Origin: CAZWSX01 sp964636985
GTDB lineage: Bacteria > Planctomycetota > Planctomycetia > Pirellulales > Pirellulaceae
Assembly: GCA_964636985.1 (NCBI GenBank)
Contig: CAZWSX010000001.1
Location: 558,001-622,000, forward strand
Length of the DNA: 64,000 bases
Reading direction: 5' to 3'
The position numbers were made by a program, and so were the translations under genes. The stretch's first letter is position 1. Each line of letters begins with the position of its first letter. The notes beneath the pieces were generated by a model. That model saw nothing but the letters and a program-made list of their open reading frames with translations. It searched no databases and was not told where the DNA came from. Shown piece by piece: positions 26,238 through 35,267 of this stretch.

Positions 26238-27674
26238 ATGTCGCCTGCGCCGCGTCTTGCTGTTGGGGCTCTTCATTCCAGAACCGATGTTCGACCGGTC
26301 ATTTGGGGGTTGCTCGACTACCTTGATCGCTTCGGCGTGAGTGTCCAACCGTTTTTTTATCAAGCGCGGCTTGATGCTGTTCCGTTCGCGGAGCCGATTC
26401 GAGGACTTCCTTACCGGCATCTCGACAGTTGGTTGATGTCTCCGGCGTTGTGCCGCCAACAACTGTCGGCCGGATGCAAGGGGCACGACTGGGCGTTGGT
26501 AGAAGGACACTTCGCAGAAGATCAACTTGCAGAAAGCCAAAACGCCAGTGGTGGCCCTAACGAAGGTGGGCGGTTGGAAACGCTTTGCCAGTGGCTCGGC
26601 CTGGGGTCGGTGGGCGTGCTCGATGTGGAGTCGGCGCCGGCTTTGGAGAAGCTCTCGTTCCCCAAAGACTTGCAAGGCGTCATTCTCACGAATGTTGCCG
26701 ACCCGGCGCAGGCGAGGAATATCGATGCCGAGTTGCGAAGATCGCGGCGAACGCCCGTGCTGGGGTGGCTACCGCAAGTGCCGGCGTTGATGGGGATGAT
26801 CGATCAGCTTCCGCGGACTCGCAAACCTTCGCGGCAATTGTGCCGAGAATTCGGGGCTCGCTTGGGCGAAACGATCGACGTACTGCGGCTCTTCGAGGCG
26901 GCCGACTCGACGTTGAATGGACCCTTAATGCCCATCCTGGGCCGAGATTCCTCTAAGGGTTTGGACGCCGGGGCGCTCGACGTCCGGTCGCTAGGTGACT
27001 TGCGTTCGACGCGAATTGCTTTCGCCATGGACGAGGCGTTCGATCGCCATTTTGTGGGAACGTGGGAACTGCTGCGGGAAGCAGGCGTGCAAGTCACCGA
27101 CTTTTCGCCATTGCGATCCGAAGCGATTCCGCCCCGCACGTCGCTGGTGGTGTTTGGCGACGGCGATATCGCCCAATTCGCGGAGCGACTTTCGTCGAAT
27201 CATTGTTTTAAGCAGTCGTTGCGACAATTCGTGGCCGGGGGCGGAAGCGTCTTCGCTCAAGGAGCGGGGACCGCCTGGCTGTGTCGAGAATTGGTGGTTG
27301 ATGGAAAGCGGAAGGCCTCGATGGGGGGAATCCTCCCGATGATCGCAAAGACGTCGAGTGCTCGGCGAATGCCATCGGCCAAACCGACTGCCGTCTCGTG
27401 GATGTCGATCGGTGACAGCGCGCCGTCGATGCCGCGCGGGTCGTCGAACTACCAAGGTTACGACGATGGCTTGTGGGCGTTCGAGGAGTTGCCCGCGCCG
27501 CCGAAGGACGCGCTAGGTTCGTTAGCTTTGGCTTCGCTCTCCGACTCGCACTACGGCAAGAGCGCAAACAGTCTTCCGCTGGGACGCGTTTTCGCGTCGC
27601 CTGTGCCGCTGAACTGGACGTGTCATCCGTCGCTGCTGCATTTGGCGGCGGGCGTTCGCGCCGGCACTTTGTAA
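26238..27674 (+). CDS. CbiA/CobB-like protein (cobyrinate a,c-diamide synthase family) lacking catalytic motifs
   Basis: 478 residues from ATG 26238, with GGAG at proper distance; 26196 is an alternative start. The layout follows CbiA: an N-terminal dethiobiotin-synthetase-like domain with the GVILTNVADPAQAR and PVLGWLPQVPAL strands, then a glutamine-amidotransferase-like domain starting RIAFAMDEAF and FSPLRSEAIPP. The active-site signatures are gone: where the family has a P-loop, this reads ALHSRTDVRPVIW, and where class I amidotransferases have A-x-CGG it reads FAQGAGTAWL (Gly342 at the nucleophile place). It is unlikely to amidate cobyrinate and may be a pseudoenzyme or a repurposed protein. 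No cobalamin genes are nearby. Confidence 0.75.
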   Translation: MSPAPRLAVGALHSRTDVRPVIWGLLDYLDRFGVSVQPFFYQARLDAVPFAEPIRGLPYRHLDSWLMSPALCRQQLSAGCKGHDWALVEGHFAEDQLAESQNASGGPNEGGRLETLCQWLGLGSVGVLDVESAPALEKLSFPKDLQGVILTNVADPAQARNIDAELRRSRRTPVLGWLPQVPALMGMIDQLPRTRKPSRQLCREFGARLGETIDVLRLFEAADSTLNGPLMPILGRDSSKGLDAGALDVRSLGDLRSTRIAFAMDEAFDRHFVGTWELLREAGVQVTDFSPLRSEAIPPRTSLVVFGDGDIAQFAERLSSNHCFKQSLRQFVAGGGSVFAQGAGTAWLCRELVVDGKRKASMGGILPMIAKTSSARRMPSAKPTAVSWMSIGDSAPSMPRGSSNYQGYDDGLWAFEELPAPPKDALGSLALASLSDSHYGKSANSLPLGRVFASPVPLNWTCHPSLLHLAAGVRAGTL

Positions 27675-27820
27675 TCTCGCAGCGCCGATTCTTGCTGATT
27701 AATCAGAACGTTCTCGAAACGCCGGCTCGTTCCCTTTGCGCCAAGTCGATGTCGACTTACTATTGAACGCGAAGTTCTCTCAATCGCGCCACCGAATCGC
27801 TAAAACGCGTGGATCGGGCA

Positions 27821-29200
27821 ATGATCAACACCCTTTACCTGCCCGAACTGCGCGAGATGTTGTCGGCCCCCGACGACAAGGGGCTGGAAGAATTCTGCAC
27901 CGCCTTGCACCCCGCGCGGACTGCGGAATTCATGGAAGGGCTGACCGCTCCCGAGGCGTGGGAGGTGTTAAAGCACGCCGACCTGACTTTGCGGAAAGAG
28001 ATTTTTCAATATTTTGCCCACGACCGGCAAGTTGAAATCATCGAGTCGCAAGACCGGGGGGAAATCGCCCAACTCATTTCCGATATTTCGGCGGACGACC
28101 GAGTCGACTTGCTCCACGACGTCAAGGAAGTGGTCGTCGAGGAACTGCTGCCGCTGGTGCCGCTGGAGGTTCGTCGGGAAATCTTGCGTCTGCGGGAATA
28201 CCCCGAGGGTACAGCCGGCGCCATGATGACGACGGAAGTCGCCAAACTGGACGAGCATTTGAACGTCCGCAAGGCGATCGACGAGTTGTCGCGACAGGCC
28301 GAGACGCTCGAGACGATCTACTATCTGTACATCGTCGATGAATTCGATCACTTGCGGGGCGTGGTTTCGGCCCGGCAACTGGTCTCGGCAATCGCTAAGC
28401 CCGACACCAAGCTGTCGGACCTGATGGAATCGGACGTGGTTGCCGTTGCGGCCACCGATGACCAAGAAGAAGTGGCCAAGCGCGTGGCGCACTTCGACTT
28501 GCTGGCGATTCCCGTGGTGGATGGGCAGCGGCGGTTGGTGGGGATTATCACTCACGACGACGTCATCGACGTGGTCCGCGAAGAAGCGACCGAAGACGCC
28601 TACCGTGCGGCAGCCGTGGCTCCCCTGGAAGATAGCTATCTACGAACCGGCTTGCTGACGCTGGCGTGGAAGCGGGGCGTGTGGCTGACGGTGTTGTTCT
28701 TTACGGCGTTGTTTACGGCGTCGGCGTTGCGTTCTTACGAACACAGCCTCGAAAGTTGGCCGTGGCTGATCATGTTCATCCCGCTGGTGATGTCGAGCGG
28801 CGGAAACTCGGGAAATCAATCGGCTACGCTGGTGATTACCGCGCTCAGCACGGGCGATGTCAAGGCGACCGATTGGCCCAAGGTTTTGTTTCGCGAAGTG
28901 CAAGTGGGCCTGATCTTGGGTTTGTGCCTGGCCATGTTTGGGGCGCTGGTGGCGTGGCTGCTGACCGATCACCCGATTGCCGGCCAAAACCCCGTTTGGC
29001 TGGCGATCGTTCCGATCACGCTGGTGCTGGTGGTGACTTGCGGCGCGGTAACGGGTTCGATCCTTCCGATGATCTTCAAAAGCTTCGGGCTCGACCCAGC
29101 GTTGATGAGTAATCCCTTCGTGGCCGGGATCAGCGATATTTTGGCGATTGTCATTTACATGTCCGTTGCGCTGGCATTGCTGAGTGGCATTCGTACATAA
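27821..29200 (+). CDS. mgtE: Magnesium transporter MgtE
   Basis: 459 residues from ATG 27821 (a GTG at 27809 is in frame). N-terminal helical MgtE_N domain (about 1-130) with HPARTAEFMEGL, a CBS pair (about 130-260; SDLMESDVVAVAATD, LVGIITHDDVIDVV) that senses cytoplasmic Mg, then five TM helices with the pore signature MSSGGNSGNQSATL and the second repeat G-L-D-P-A-L-M-S-N-P. MgtE is a Mg-gated channel for uptake. Adjacent genes appear unrelated. Confidence 0.95.
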   Translation: MINTLYLPELREMLSAPDDKGLEEFCTALHPARTAEFMEGLTAPEAWEVLKHADLTLRKEIFQYFAHDRQVEIIESQDRGEIAQLISDISADDRVDLLHDVKEVVVEELLPLVPLEVRREILRLREYPEGTAGAMMTTEVAKLDEHLNVRKAIDELSRQAETLETIYYLYIVDEFDHLRGVVSARQLVSAIAKPDTKLSDLMESDVVAVAATDDQEEVAKRVAHFDLLAIPVVDGQRRLVGIITHDDVIDVVREEATEDAYRAAAVAPLEDSYLRTGLLTLAWKRGVWLTVLFFTALFTASALRSYEHSLESWPWLIMFIPLVMSSGGNSGNQSATLVITALSTGDVKATDWPKVLFREVQVGLILGLCLAMFGALVAWLLTDHPIAGQNPVWLAIVPITLVLVVTCGAVTGSILPMIFKSFGLDPALMSNPFVAGISDILAIVIYMSVALALLSGIRT

Positions 29201-29266
29201 TGGCACGGAGACTCAGGTCGTACCCTGCCTCGTGATTTCCCGTTCGTGACTACCCGTTCGTGACAA

Positions 29267-30436
29267 ATGGATCAGCAGTGGCTCTCGTCGATCGCTCTCT
29301 CTATGGCGGTGGCGGCCATTGGCTTCACGTTGATGGGGTTCTTTGTTGGCTGGGGATTGGCGTTCATTCGTTTGGCCAACCAGCAGCCGATTCTCGAATT
29401 TGAGCCGCGGCGCCCGGTGCCGTGGACGATTGTTTCGCTCGCCCTGGCGATTTTTGGCTTTATTGTGATCCTGACCGTGGCCAGCCTGGTGGCGTTCAAC
29501 ATTGCACTGCCTCCGCCCGTGGTTCAGGTTGATACGGCTGCGATTGCGGAGCCGCTACCGCCGGGGAACGAGGCTCGTAGTAACGTCCGGCCGGCGCCGC
29601 CAGCAAACGCGCCAAATAACGGGCCCGCCAAGGCTGCGAATCAACCTCCCAACAACCAGCCGCCGGCGCCTGCGAAACGCGCCTTCCCGCTGATCGCCAT
29701 TTGGCTCGATTCGTGCGTGAAGCTCTTGTTTGTGGTCTTGGCGGTGGCCGCCCTGCTTGCCACGGGGACGACGACGCGCGATCTTGGGCTTTCGCTGTCG
29801 CACTGGAAACGGGACCTTGTCGCGGGCGTGCTTGGATTTTGCATGGTCGCGCCGCTGGTGCTGTTGCTTCAGGGAATTCTCGTCAAGCTTTGGCAGCCAT
29901 CGGCCCATCCGTTGATGGAATCGCTCCGCGCGAACATGACGCTGGAGTGCTGGCTGGCCGTCACCATTGCGGCGGTGATTGGCGCGCCCCTCTTTGAGGA
30001 GTTCGCGTTTCGTGTTTTGTTCCAAGGGTGGCTTGAGAGAGTCGTCGATTCGTTGCCAACCCTCGCGGCTCCAACGACGCAAAACGCCATGGTGGCCGCG
30101 GCGAATCGCCCGGCCGAAACGGCGGCGGTGTCGGCGAATCCCTATGTTTCGCCGGCTTCGTTCATTCCCTCATCGCAGGAGCCCCCTCCTGTTGAGCGAA
30201 CGTCGGCAGGCGACGTGTTGCCGATCCTCATTAGCAGCCTCGTGTTCGCGCTGATGCACTACGGCCATGGCCCCGATTGGGTGAGCCTGATTCCATTCGC
30301 TGGAATGCTCGGCTTTCTTTATCGCCGGACGCACCGGATCTGGCCGAGCGTGATCGCTCACTTCATGCTTAACGGGTTCAGCATGACTATGCTTACGGTC
30401 AGTCTGTTTTGGTCGGGGGCCATCCAGAAACCGTAG
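29267..30436 (+). CDS. CPBP-family intramembrane metalloprotease
   Basis: 389 residues. Two N-terminal TM helices, a Pro/Ala/Asn-rich linker (about 95-135), then a bundle of about six TM helices. The CPBP signatures are present: FEEFAFRVLFQG (EExxxR, near residue 244), FALMHYG (FxxxH) and a late AHFMLNGFSM with H and N. These are the residues of Rce1-like glutamyl proteases in the membrane. A loop of about 50 residues between the first and second motifs is longer than usual. Substrate unknown. It begins 66 bp after mgtE and may be co-transcribed. Confidence 0.88.
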   Translation: MDQQWLSSIALSMAVAAIGFTLMGFFVGWGLAFIRLANQQPILEFEPRRPVPWTIVSLALAIFGFIVILTVASLVAFNIALPPPVVQVDTAAIAEPLPPGNEARSNVRPAPPANAPNNGPAKAANQPPNNQPPAPAKRAFPLIAIWLDSCVKLLFVVLAVAALLATGTTTRDLGLSLSHWKRDLVAGVLGFCMVAPLVLLLQGILVKLWQPSAHPLMESLRANMTLECWLAVTIAAVIGAPLFEEFAFRVLFQGWLERVVDSLPTLAAPTTQNAMVAAANRPAETAAVSANPYVSPASFIPSSQEPPPVERTSAGDVLPILISSLVFALMHYGHGPDWVSLIPFAGMLGFLYRRTHRIWPSVIAHFMLNGFSMTMLTVSLFWSGAIQKP

Positions 30437-30491
30437 AGAACACGGGCATCGTCGATTGCTTCGGCACTAGCTGCTTCTTGGGAATCGCAAC

Positions 30492-31541
30492 ATGAGCTAT
30501 GGGTTTGGAATTGTCGGCTTGGGAATGATCGCGAATTTTCACGCCAAGGCGATCAAGGAACTAAACGGCGGGCATCTCGCGGCGTGTTATTCGCGATCGG
30601 CTGAGAAGGCGGCGGCCTTCGCGGAGCAATTCGGTTGCCGGGCCTACAGCGACTACGACAAGTTCCTGGCCGATCCCGATCTCAAGGTTGTCGCCATTGG
30701 GACGCCCTCGGGCGCGCATCTCGATCCGGGCGTCGCAGCAGCGAAGGCCGGCAAGCACGTGGTGGTCGAAAAGCCTCTCGAAGTTACCGTCGAAAAGTGC
30801 GATCAGATTCTGGCCGCTTGCCAGAAGTCGGGCGTCACTTGCTCAACGATTTTTCCTTCGCGCTTTCATGAGTCGGCGCGGCTGCTGAAGCAGGCCGTTG
30901 ACCAAGGGCGCTTCGGCCGCGTCACGATGGGGGATGCCTACGTGAAGTGGTATCGCACGCAGGCTTACTACGACAGCGGCGCTTGGCGCGGGACATGGGA
31001 GCTGGATGGCGGCGGCGCCCTGATGAATCAGGCGATCCACAGCGTCGATTTGCTGCTGTGGCTGATGGGACCGGCGGTCGAGGTTTCCGCCCATACGGCG
31101 ATGCTGGCCCACGAACGAATCGAAGTCGAAGACGTGGCGGTGGCCACCGTGAAATTCGCCAGCGGCGCGCTCGGCGTGATCGAAGCGACGACGGCCGCCT
31201 TCCCCGGCGAACTAAAACGGATCGAGATTAGCGGTTCTAAAGGGCAAGCGGTGCTGCGCGAAGAGGACATCACCGTTTGGAATTTTGCCGACAAACATGC
31301 CGACGACGAGGCTTTGCTGGCGCGAATGGCTAATCGCACTCAAACGGGTGGCGGTGCAGGCGACCCCAAGGCGATCGGCCATCACGCCCATCGGCTGATG
31401 TTCCAAGACGTGGTCGACGCTATTAATGCGGGGCGACAGCCGCAGTTGGGTGGAGCCGAAGGGCGCAAATCGGTGGCGCTCATTTCGGCAATCTACGAAG
31501 CGGCGCGGACGGGGCGAACGGTTGCGGTTCCCCAAGGTTGA
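30492..31541 (+). CDS. Gfo/Idh/MocA-family NAD(P)-dependent oxidoreductase (cytoplasmic)
   Basis: 349 residues with no leader. The Rossmann start GFGIVGLGMIANFHAKAI, the IGTPSGAHL turn, the VVEKPLEVTVEKC segment with the conserved EKP, and the later GGGALMNQAIHSVDLLLWLMG motif with the active-site His are all standard. Family members oxidise or reduce sugars and cyclitols. This one lacks the Tat signal of the paralogue at 53350. It converges with the epimerase gene, 16 bp apart. Confidence 0.93.
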   Translation: MSYGFGIVGLGMIANFHAKAIKELNGGHLAACYSRSAEKAAAFAEQFGCRAYSDYDKFLADPDLKVVAIGTPSGAHLDPGVAAAKAGKHVVVEKPLEVTVEKCDQILAACQKSGVTCSTIFPSRFHESARLLKQAVDQGRFGRVTMGDAYVKWYRTQAYYDSGAWRGTWELDGGGALMNQAIHSVDLLLWLMGPAVEVSAHTAMLAHERIEVEDVAVATVKFASGALGVIEATTAAFPGELKRIEISGSKGQAVLREEDITVWNFADKHADDEALLARMANRTQTGGGAGDPKAIGHHAHRLMFQDVVDAINAGRQPQLGGAEGRKSVALISAIYEAARTGRTVAVPQG

Positions 31542-31557
31542 TCTGTTCGGCACCGCT

Positions 31558-32484
31558 TTAGGCAACTTTGGCGGGTGTTCCCTTCAGGATGTTCCGCAGC
31601 GCCACTTCGAGATACGGATAAGTGAACTTGAAGCCCCGCTCCAGAGCCGCTTGCGGTTGCACCTTTTGGCTGTGGAGCAGGATATCGCCGAACTCGCCGA
31701 ACATCAGTTTGACGACGAACTCGGGAATCGCCGGCATAAACGTTGGCATGCCTAGAACTTTGCCGAGCGTCTTGGTGAACTCGTAGTTGGTTACTGGATT
31801 GGGCGCGACGCCGTTCATGGGGCCTGTGACCGATTTGTTCTCGGCGGCGAAGATCATCATGTCGACTAGGTCGTCGACGTGAATCCATGGCATGTACTGC
31901 TTGCCGCTCCCCAAGGGGCTGCCGACGCCCATGCGAAACGGGGTGAGCATTTTCGCCAGGGCTCCGCCGCCTTGGCCCAGCACCACGCCGGTTCGCAATG
32001 TGACCACGCGGATGCCTAGTTCGGTGGCGCGCATCGCTTCGCGTTCCCAGGCGACGCAAACGTCGGCCAGGAAGTCGGAACCAGGCGACGATTTCTCGGT
32101 GAGTGTTTCGTCGCCGCGGTTGCTGTACCAGCCGACGGCAGAGCCCGAGATCAGCACCGAGGGCTTGCGTTCCAGCGCGGCCAGCGTGTCGACGAGCCGG
32201 CGCGTTCCCATGATGCGACTGTCGCGGATGCGTTGCTTCTTGGCGTCGGTCCAGCGACCCTCGGCGACGGGATCGCCAGCCAGATTGAACACGGCATCGA
32301 CGCCGTCGAACGCCGCCAGCGGGGCGGGATCGCGGTCGGCATCCCAGGGGTAAATGGCGGCGTTGAACTCGGCCAGCGTCTTTTTCGCGCGTTCGACATT
32401 GCGGGTTAAGGCGACGCGGCGTTCCAATCGCGTCAACAGCCGCGTGCCGATAAATCCTGTCGCTCCGGTGACCAAGCCCTTCAT
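31558..32484 (-). CDS. TIGR01777-type SDR epimerase (SDR39U1-like, SulA/YfcH family)
   Basis: 308 residues from ATG 32484 (MKGLVTGATGFIGTRLL, with the GxxGxxG NAD site). Further landmarks: VFNLAGDPVAEGRWTDAKK, LISGSAVGWYSNRGDE, RTGVVLGQGGGAL, PWIHVDDLVDMM, and a C-terminal DUF1731-like end. The family is a conserved atypical extended SDR of unproven substrate, sometimes called cell division inhibitor without support. The frame is open to 32511, but the shorter start is the conserved one. Confidence 0.9.
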   Translation of the reverse strand: MKGLVTGATGFIGTRLLTRLERRVALTRNVERAKKTLAEFNAAIYPWDADRDPAPLAAFDGVDAVFNLAGDPVAEGRWTDAKKQRIRDSRIMGTRRLVDTLAALERKPSVLISGSAVGWYSNRGDETLTEKSSPGSDFLADVCVAWEREAMRATELGIRVVTLRTGVVLGQGGGALAKMLTPFRMGVGSPLGSGKQYMPWIHVDDLVDMMIFAAENKSVTGPMNGVAPNPVTNYEFTKTLGKVLGMPTFMPAIPEFVVKLMFGEFGDILLHSQKVQPQAALERGFKFTYPYLEVALRNILKGTPAKVA

Positions 32485-32580
32485 GGCGTATTTTCTTCCT
32501 GACGTTGACAAGGATGAGAGTTATTGGCGAATCGATCGCGGCAGGCTCATTTTGCCAGAGCTGCGCGCACGGGTGCAGGC

Positions 32581-33069
32581 TCAGTCGACTGGCAAAAGAT
32601 GAACCGCAAAAGGGTCCAGGTCGACAACAGCACAAGAATAGCGGTTTGTGCGATAGAGCGCGCCTGGGTTCAAAACGGTCGTTTTTTCGTTGACCTGCCG
32701 AATTTCCGCGACGTGGGTGTGCCCGTGGCAGACCAGATCGTACAGGCCACAAGCGATGGTGTGTTGCAGCCGCTTGATATCGTCGCCGTGCAGGAAGGCG
32801 ACTCGTTTGTCGCCGAACGTGAGGTCGCCGAATGGGCCGTGCCAGTGATGGCCCATGGAATGGATTTCCCGTTCGTAGATTTCGCGGTTCCCGTCGACGT
32901 TGCCCGCCACGAAGTGGACGGTGAAGCCGGAAAAGAGTTTGGGAATTTCGAGCGAGCCGATATCGCCGCAATGCAGAATGGTTTCCGCGCCGAGCGACTC
33001 GATCATGCGCAAGGCGGCTTTGGCGCGCTCGATGCTTCCATGGGTGTCGCTCATCACGCCCAACAACAT
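32581..33069 (-). CDS. YfcE/MJ0936-type metallophosphoesterase
   Basis: 162 residues from ATG 33069, preceded by GGAG. Metal-binding motifs: GVMSDTHGS (D-x-H), LHCGDIGS (GD), FVAGNVDGN (GNxD), FLHGDD, CHGHTH (GHxH). All five blocks of the calcineurin-like phosphoesterase are intact, so it should be an active phosphodiesterase or phosphatase. The open frame runs back to 33444 across the neighbour on the other strand; that part is spurious. It precedes the epimerase gene by about 96 bp on the same strand. Confidence 0.92.
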   Translation of the reverse strand: MLLGVMSDTHGSIERAKAALRMIESLGAETILHCGDIGSLEIPKLFSGFTVHFVAGNVDGNREIYEREIHSMGHHWHGPFGDLTFGDKRVAFLHGDDIKRLQHTIACGLYDLVCHGHTHVAEIRQVNEKTTVLNPGALYRTNRYSCAVVDLDPFAVHLLPVD

Positions 33070-33222
33070 GGTGGATTCTCCGACCCCACCCCCCCAACTC
33101 GAATCGGACACGACCGCAAGAGGTAACGTATCGCTTATCGCGAATCGAGGTATCATCTTTGTACTAAAAAACAAAATCTTCGCCACGAAATTATTCTGGC
33201 CAGCGCCGAGTTGGTTGCCCTC

Positions 33223-34047
33223 ATGATGATCGCCCTCTACGTGCTCCTGGCCTTCCTGGTAGTGGGCGCGATTGTCGCCGCGGTGGGAACCCATTTCACT
33301 CGTCGCAAATTGCCCCATTTGACGGCGGTCCAGGCGTTTCTGTGGTGGTTCCATATCTGGCTGGGGCGGATCCTGTGGGGGGCCGAGGCGCCGGTCGAAT
33401 TTGACCTGCCAACCGACCGCGGAGTCGTAGTCGCGGCGAATCATCGCAGCAGCGTCGATCCTTTCTTTCTGGAGCCGCGATCCGCGATTCCGATTCGCTG
33501 GATGGTTGCGAAGGAGTACGTGACGAGTGTGTTGTTTGGCCCCTTCTTGCGTGCCTGTTTGGTGATTCCCACGAATCGCGGCGGTGTCGATACGGCGTCG
33601 ACGCGGGCCGTGGTGCGGGTCCTGGAAGAAAACGGCCGCGTGGGAATGTTCCCCGAAGGACGCATCAACCGGACCAAGGATCTCTTCTTGCCGGTTCGGG
33701 CGGGCGCGGCGCTGGTTGCCATCAAAGCCAAGGCGCTGATTCTACCGGTTTACATTCAAGGTTCACCTTACGGCGGTGCGGCATGGACTCCGCTCTTTAT
33801 GCCTGCGCGAGTGCGAGTGCGCGTTGGCAAGCCCATCGATGCCGCTCTTTTTTACGAGCAACTGGGAAGCGAGACCAAAGAGGGCGAAGCCGCTTCCAGA
33901 TTGATTCTTGAAGTCATGCGCCAGATTGCCGCTCTCGCGGGCCAGCCTGAGTTCGAACCAAAACTTGCCGGGCGAAACTGGAAAACGGGTGCTGAAGGCA
34001 AGGCGGAGAATGGGGTGGAAGCGAATGGCGAGGAATTGCCGGAATGA
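33223..34047 (+). CDS. plsC: 1-acyl-sn-glycerol-3-phosphate acyltransferase (PlsC-like)
   Basis: About 274 residues from the tandem ATGs at 33223/33226. An N-terminal TM helix (YVLLAFLVVGAIVAAVG) is followed by block I NHRSSVDPFF (NHxxxxD), block III FPEGRINR and the ILPVYIQGS segment. PlsC enzymes make phosphatidic acid at the membrane. The C-terminal end is polar and poorly conserved. Its stop overlaps the next gene (ATGA), showing translational coupling. Confidence 0.9.
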   Translation: MMIALYVLLAFLVVGAIVAAVGTHFTRRKLPHLTAVQAFLWWFHIWLGRILWGAEAPVEFDLPTDRGVVVAANHRSSVDPFFLEPRSAIPIRWMVAKEYVTSVLFGPFLRACLVIPTNRGGVDTASTRAVVRVLEENGRVGMFPEGRINRTKDLFLPVRAGAALVAIKAKALILPVYIQGSPYGGAAWTPLFMPARVRVRVGKPIDAALFYEQLGSETKEGEAASRLILEVMRQIAALAGQPEFEPKLAGRNWKTGAEGKAENGVEANGEELPE

Positions 34048-35267
34048 ACGGATTATGTCGAGTCGTCGTAGCTTGCGTCGCCATCACGGTGCTGGTCGGA
34101 TCAATCCTTGAATCCTTTGCGGCCGACGCAGTGGCCGACCGCAAGTACACGATCTACGACCACGCTGTGGGGGAACACAAATTCCGGCTGGTGATCCCCG
34201 GAAGCCTGGAAGTCGTCCGCGGCATTCTGGTGGTGGGGCCTTACTCCGGCGGCGACTCGCGGGATTATCACGAGCAGGCTTGGTACCGCGAGTTCCTGGA
34301 CCTGCACGGCTTCGCGTTCCTGGGCGCGACCAACTACTACTTGCACGACTACGCAGTGATGCAGACCGCGCTCAAGGAGCTGGCCCTTGTCACGAAGCAT
34401 CCGGAGCTTGTGAACGCTCCGTATGCCGTTACGGGTTTCTCGGCCGGTGGTGGGTACACGCGGAAGCTCATGCATGCGGACCCTAAGAAGGTGATCGCGG
34501 GGGTTGTTGTTGGTTCGACGATGAAGTTGGCAGGCGAACTTACGGATGACCATCGGCGCGTGCCGATGTGCGTTATCAACGGCGAGCTCGAACGTGAACC
34601 GGACGAGGGCCCGGGCATGGCGAAGCATTTGGAACCGGTACTCGCGGCGCAACGTCCCCAAGGCGCGCTGTGGGGATGGATGGCCGTTCAAGGTGTCGGC
34701 CACGAGTTCGCCGGACAGGAAGTGCTGAGCATGCCAATCCTGGATGCGGCCGTGCGACTGCGTTATCCGGCCGATGCGGATGTGCGAAAGGGGCCGGTCA
34801 AACTGAAGCCTGTCGAATTGGATTCCGGCTGGATTGCTGATAACACCACGTGGACAGGCGGACTGACGGCCATCGCCCCTGCTCCGCAGTTCACCGGTAA
34901 CGTGGCTAAGTCGAGCTGGCTACTGAACGAGGACATCGCCTTTATTTATCGCGCCTATTCAACCCTCGACCGGCCCCTGAAGATCACGTCGCCCGATCCG
35001 ATGAGTGCCAAAGGCGAAGTGTTCGAGGCTGGGTCGGGCGTGACGATCGTCGTGGACGACTCCAAGTTCGCGGGGTGGAAGAAGCTGGAGCTCTTCGACG
35101 GAGCGAAGAAAGTGGGCGAACTGATGGAGGGGCCCGCGCAGTTCGCGGTGAAGGACCTCAAGCCGGGCTACCATGCGTTCAGTGTGCTGGGCATGGACGA
35201 AGAGGGGAACGTCCGTCCTTCGAATCCGTCGCTGGTGGTCGTGCGGAAGCCGCCGTCAGAACGTTGA
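34044..35267 (+). CDS. Secreted alpha/beta-hydrolase-fold protein
   Basis: 407 residues, beginning with a signal peptide (LCRVVVACVAITVLVGSILESFAADA). The central part has a nucleophile elbow, VTGFSAGGGYTRKL, and an AVQGVGHEF segment where a catalytic His could lie, giving an esterase or depolymerase-like domain at about 30-245. The C-terminal about 130 residues are beta-rich and Ig-like (VVDDSKFAGWKKLELFDGAKK). Substrate unknown. It overlaps plsC by 4 bp and, at its end, converges with the ATP-grasp gene with a 12-bp overlap. Confidence 0.75.
   Translation: MNGLCRVVVACVAITVLVGSILESFAADAVADRKYTIYDHAVGEHKFRLVIPGSLEVVRGILVVGPYSGGDSRDYHEQAWYREFLDLHGFAFLGATNYYLHDYAVMQTALKELALVTKHPELVNAPYAVTGFSAGGGYTRKLMHADPKKVIAGVVVGSTMKLAGELTDDHRRVPMCVINGELEREPDEGPGMAKHLEPVLAAQRPQGALWGWMAVQGVGHEFAGQEVLSMPILDAAVRLRYPADADVRKGPVKLKPVELDSGWIADNTTWTGGLTAIAPAPQFTGNVAKSSWLLNEDIAFIYRAYSTLDRPLKITSPDPMSAKGEVFEAGSGVTIVVDDSKFAGWKKLELFDGAKKVGELMEGPAQFAVKDLKPGYHAFSVLGMDEEGNVRPSNPSLVVVRKPPSER

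Noticed and set aside
31493..33097. A 534-codon open frame on the minus strand
   Set aside because: It is the out-of-phase shadow of the epimerase and phosphoesterase genes; it is Arg-rich, with no domain, while both real genes have full motif sets.
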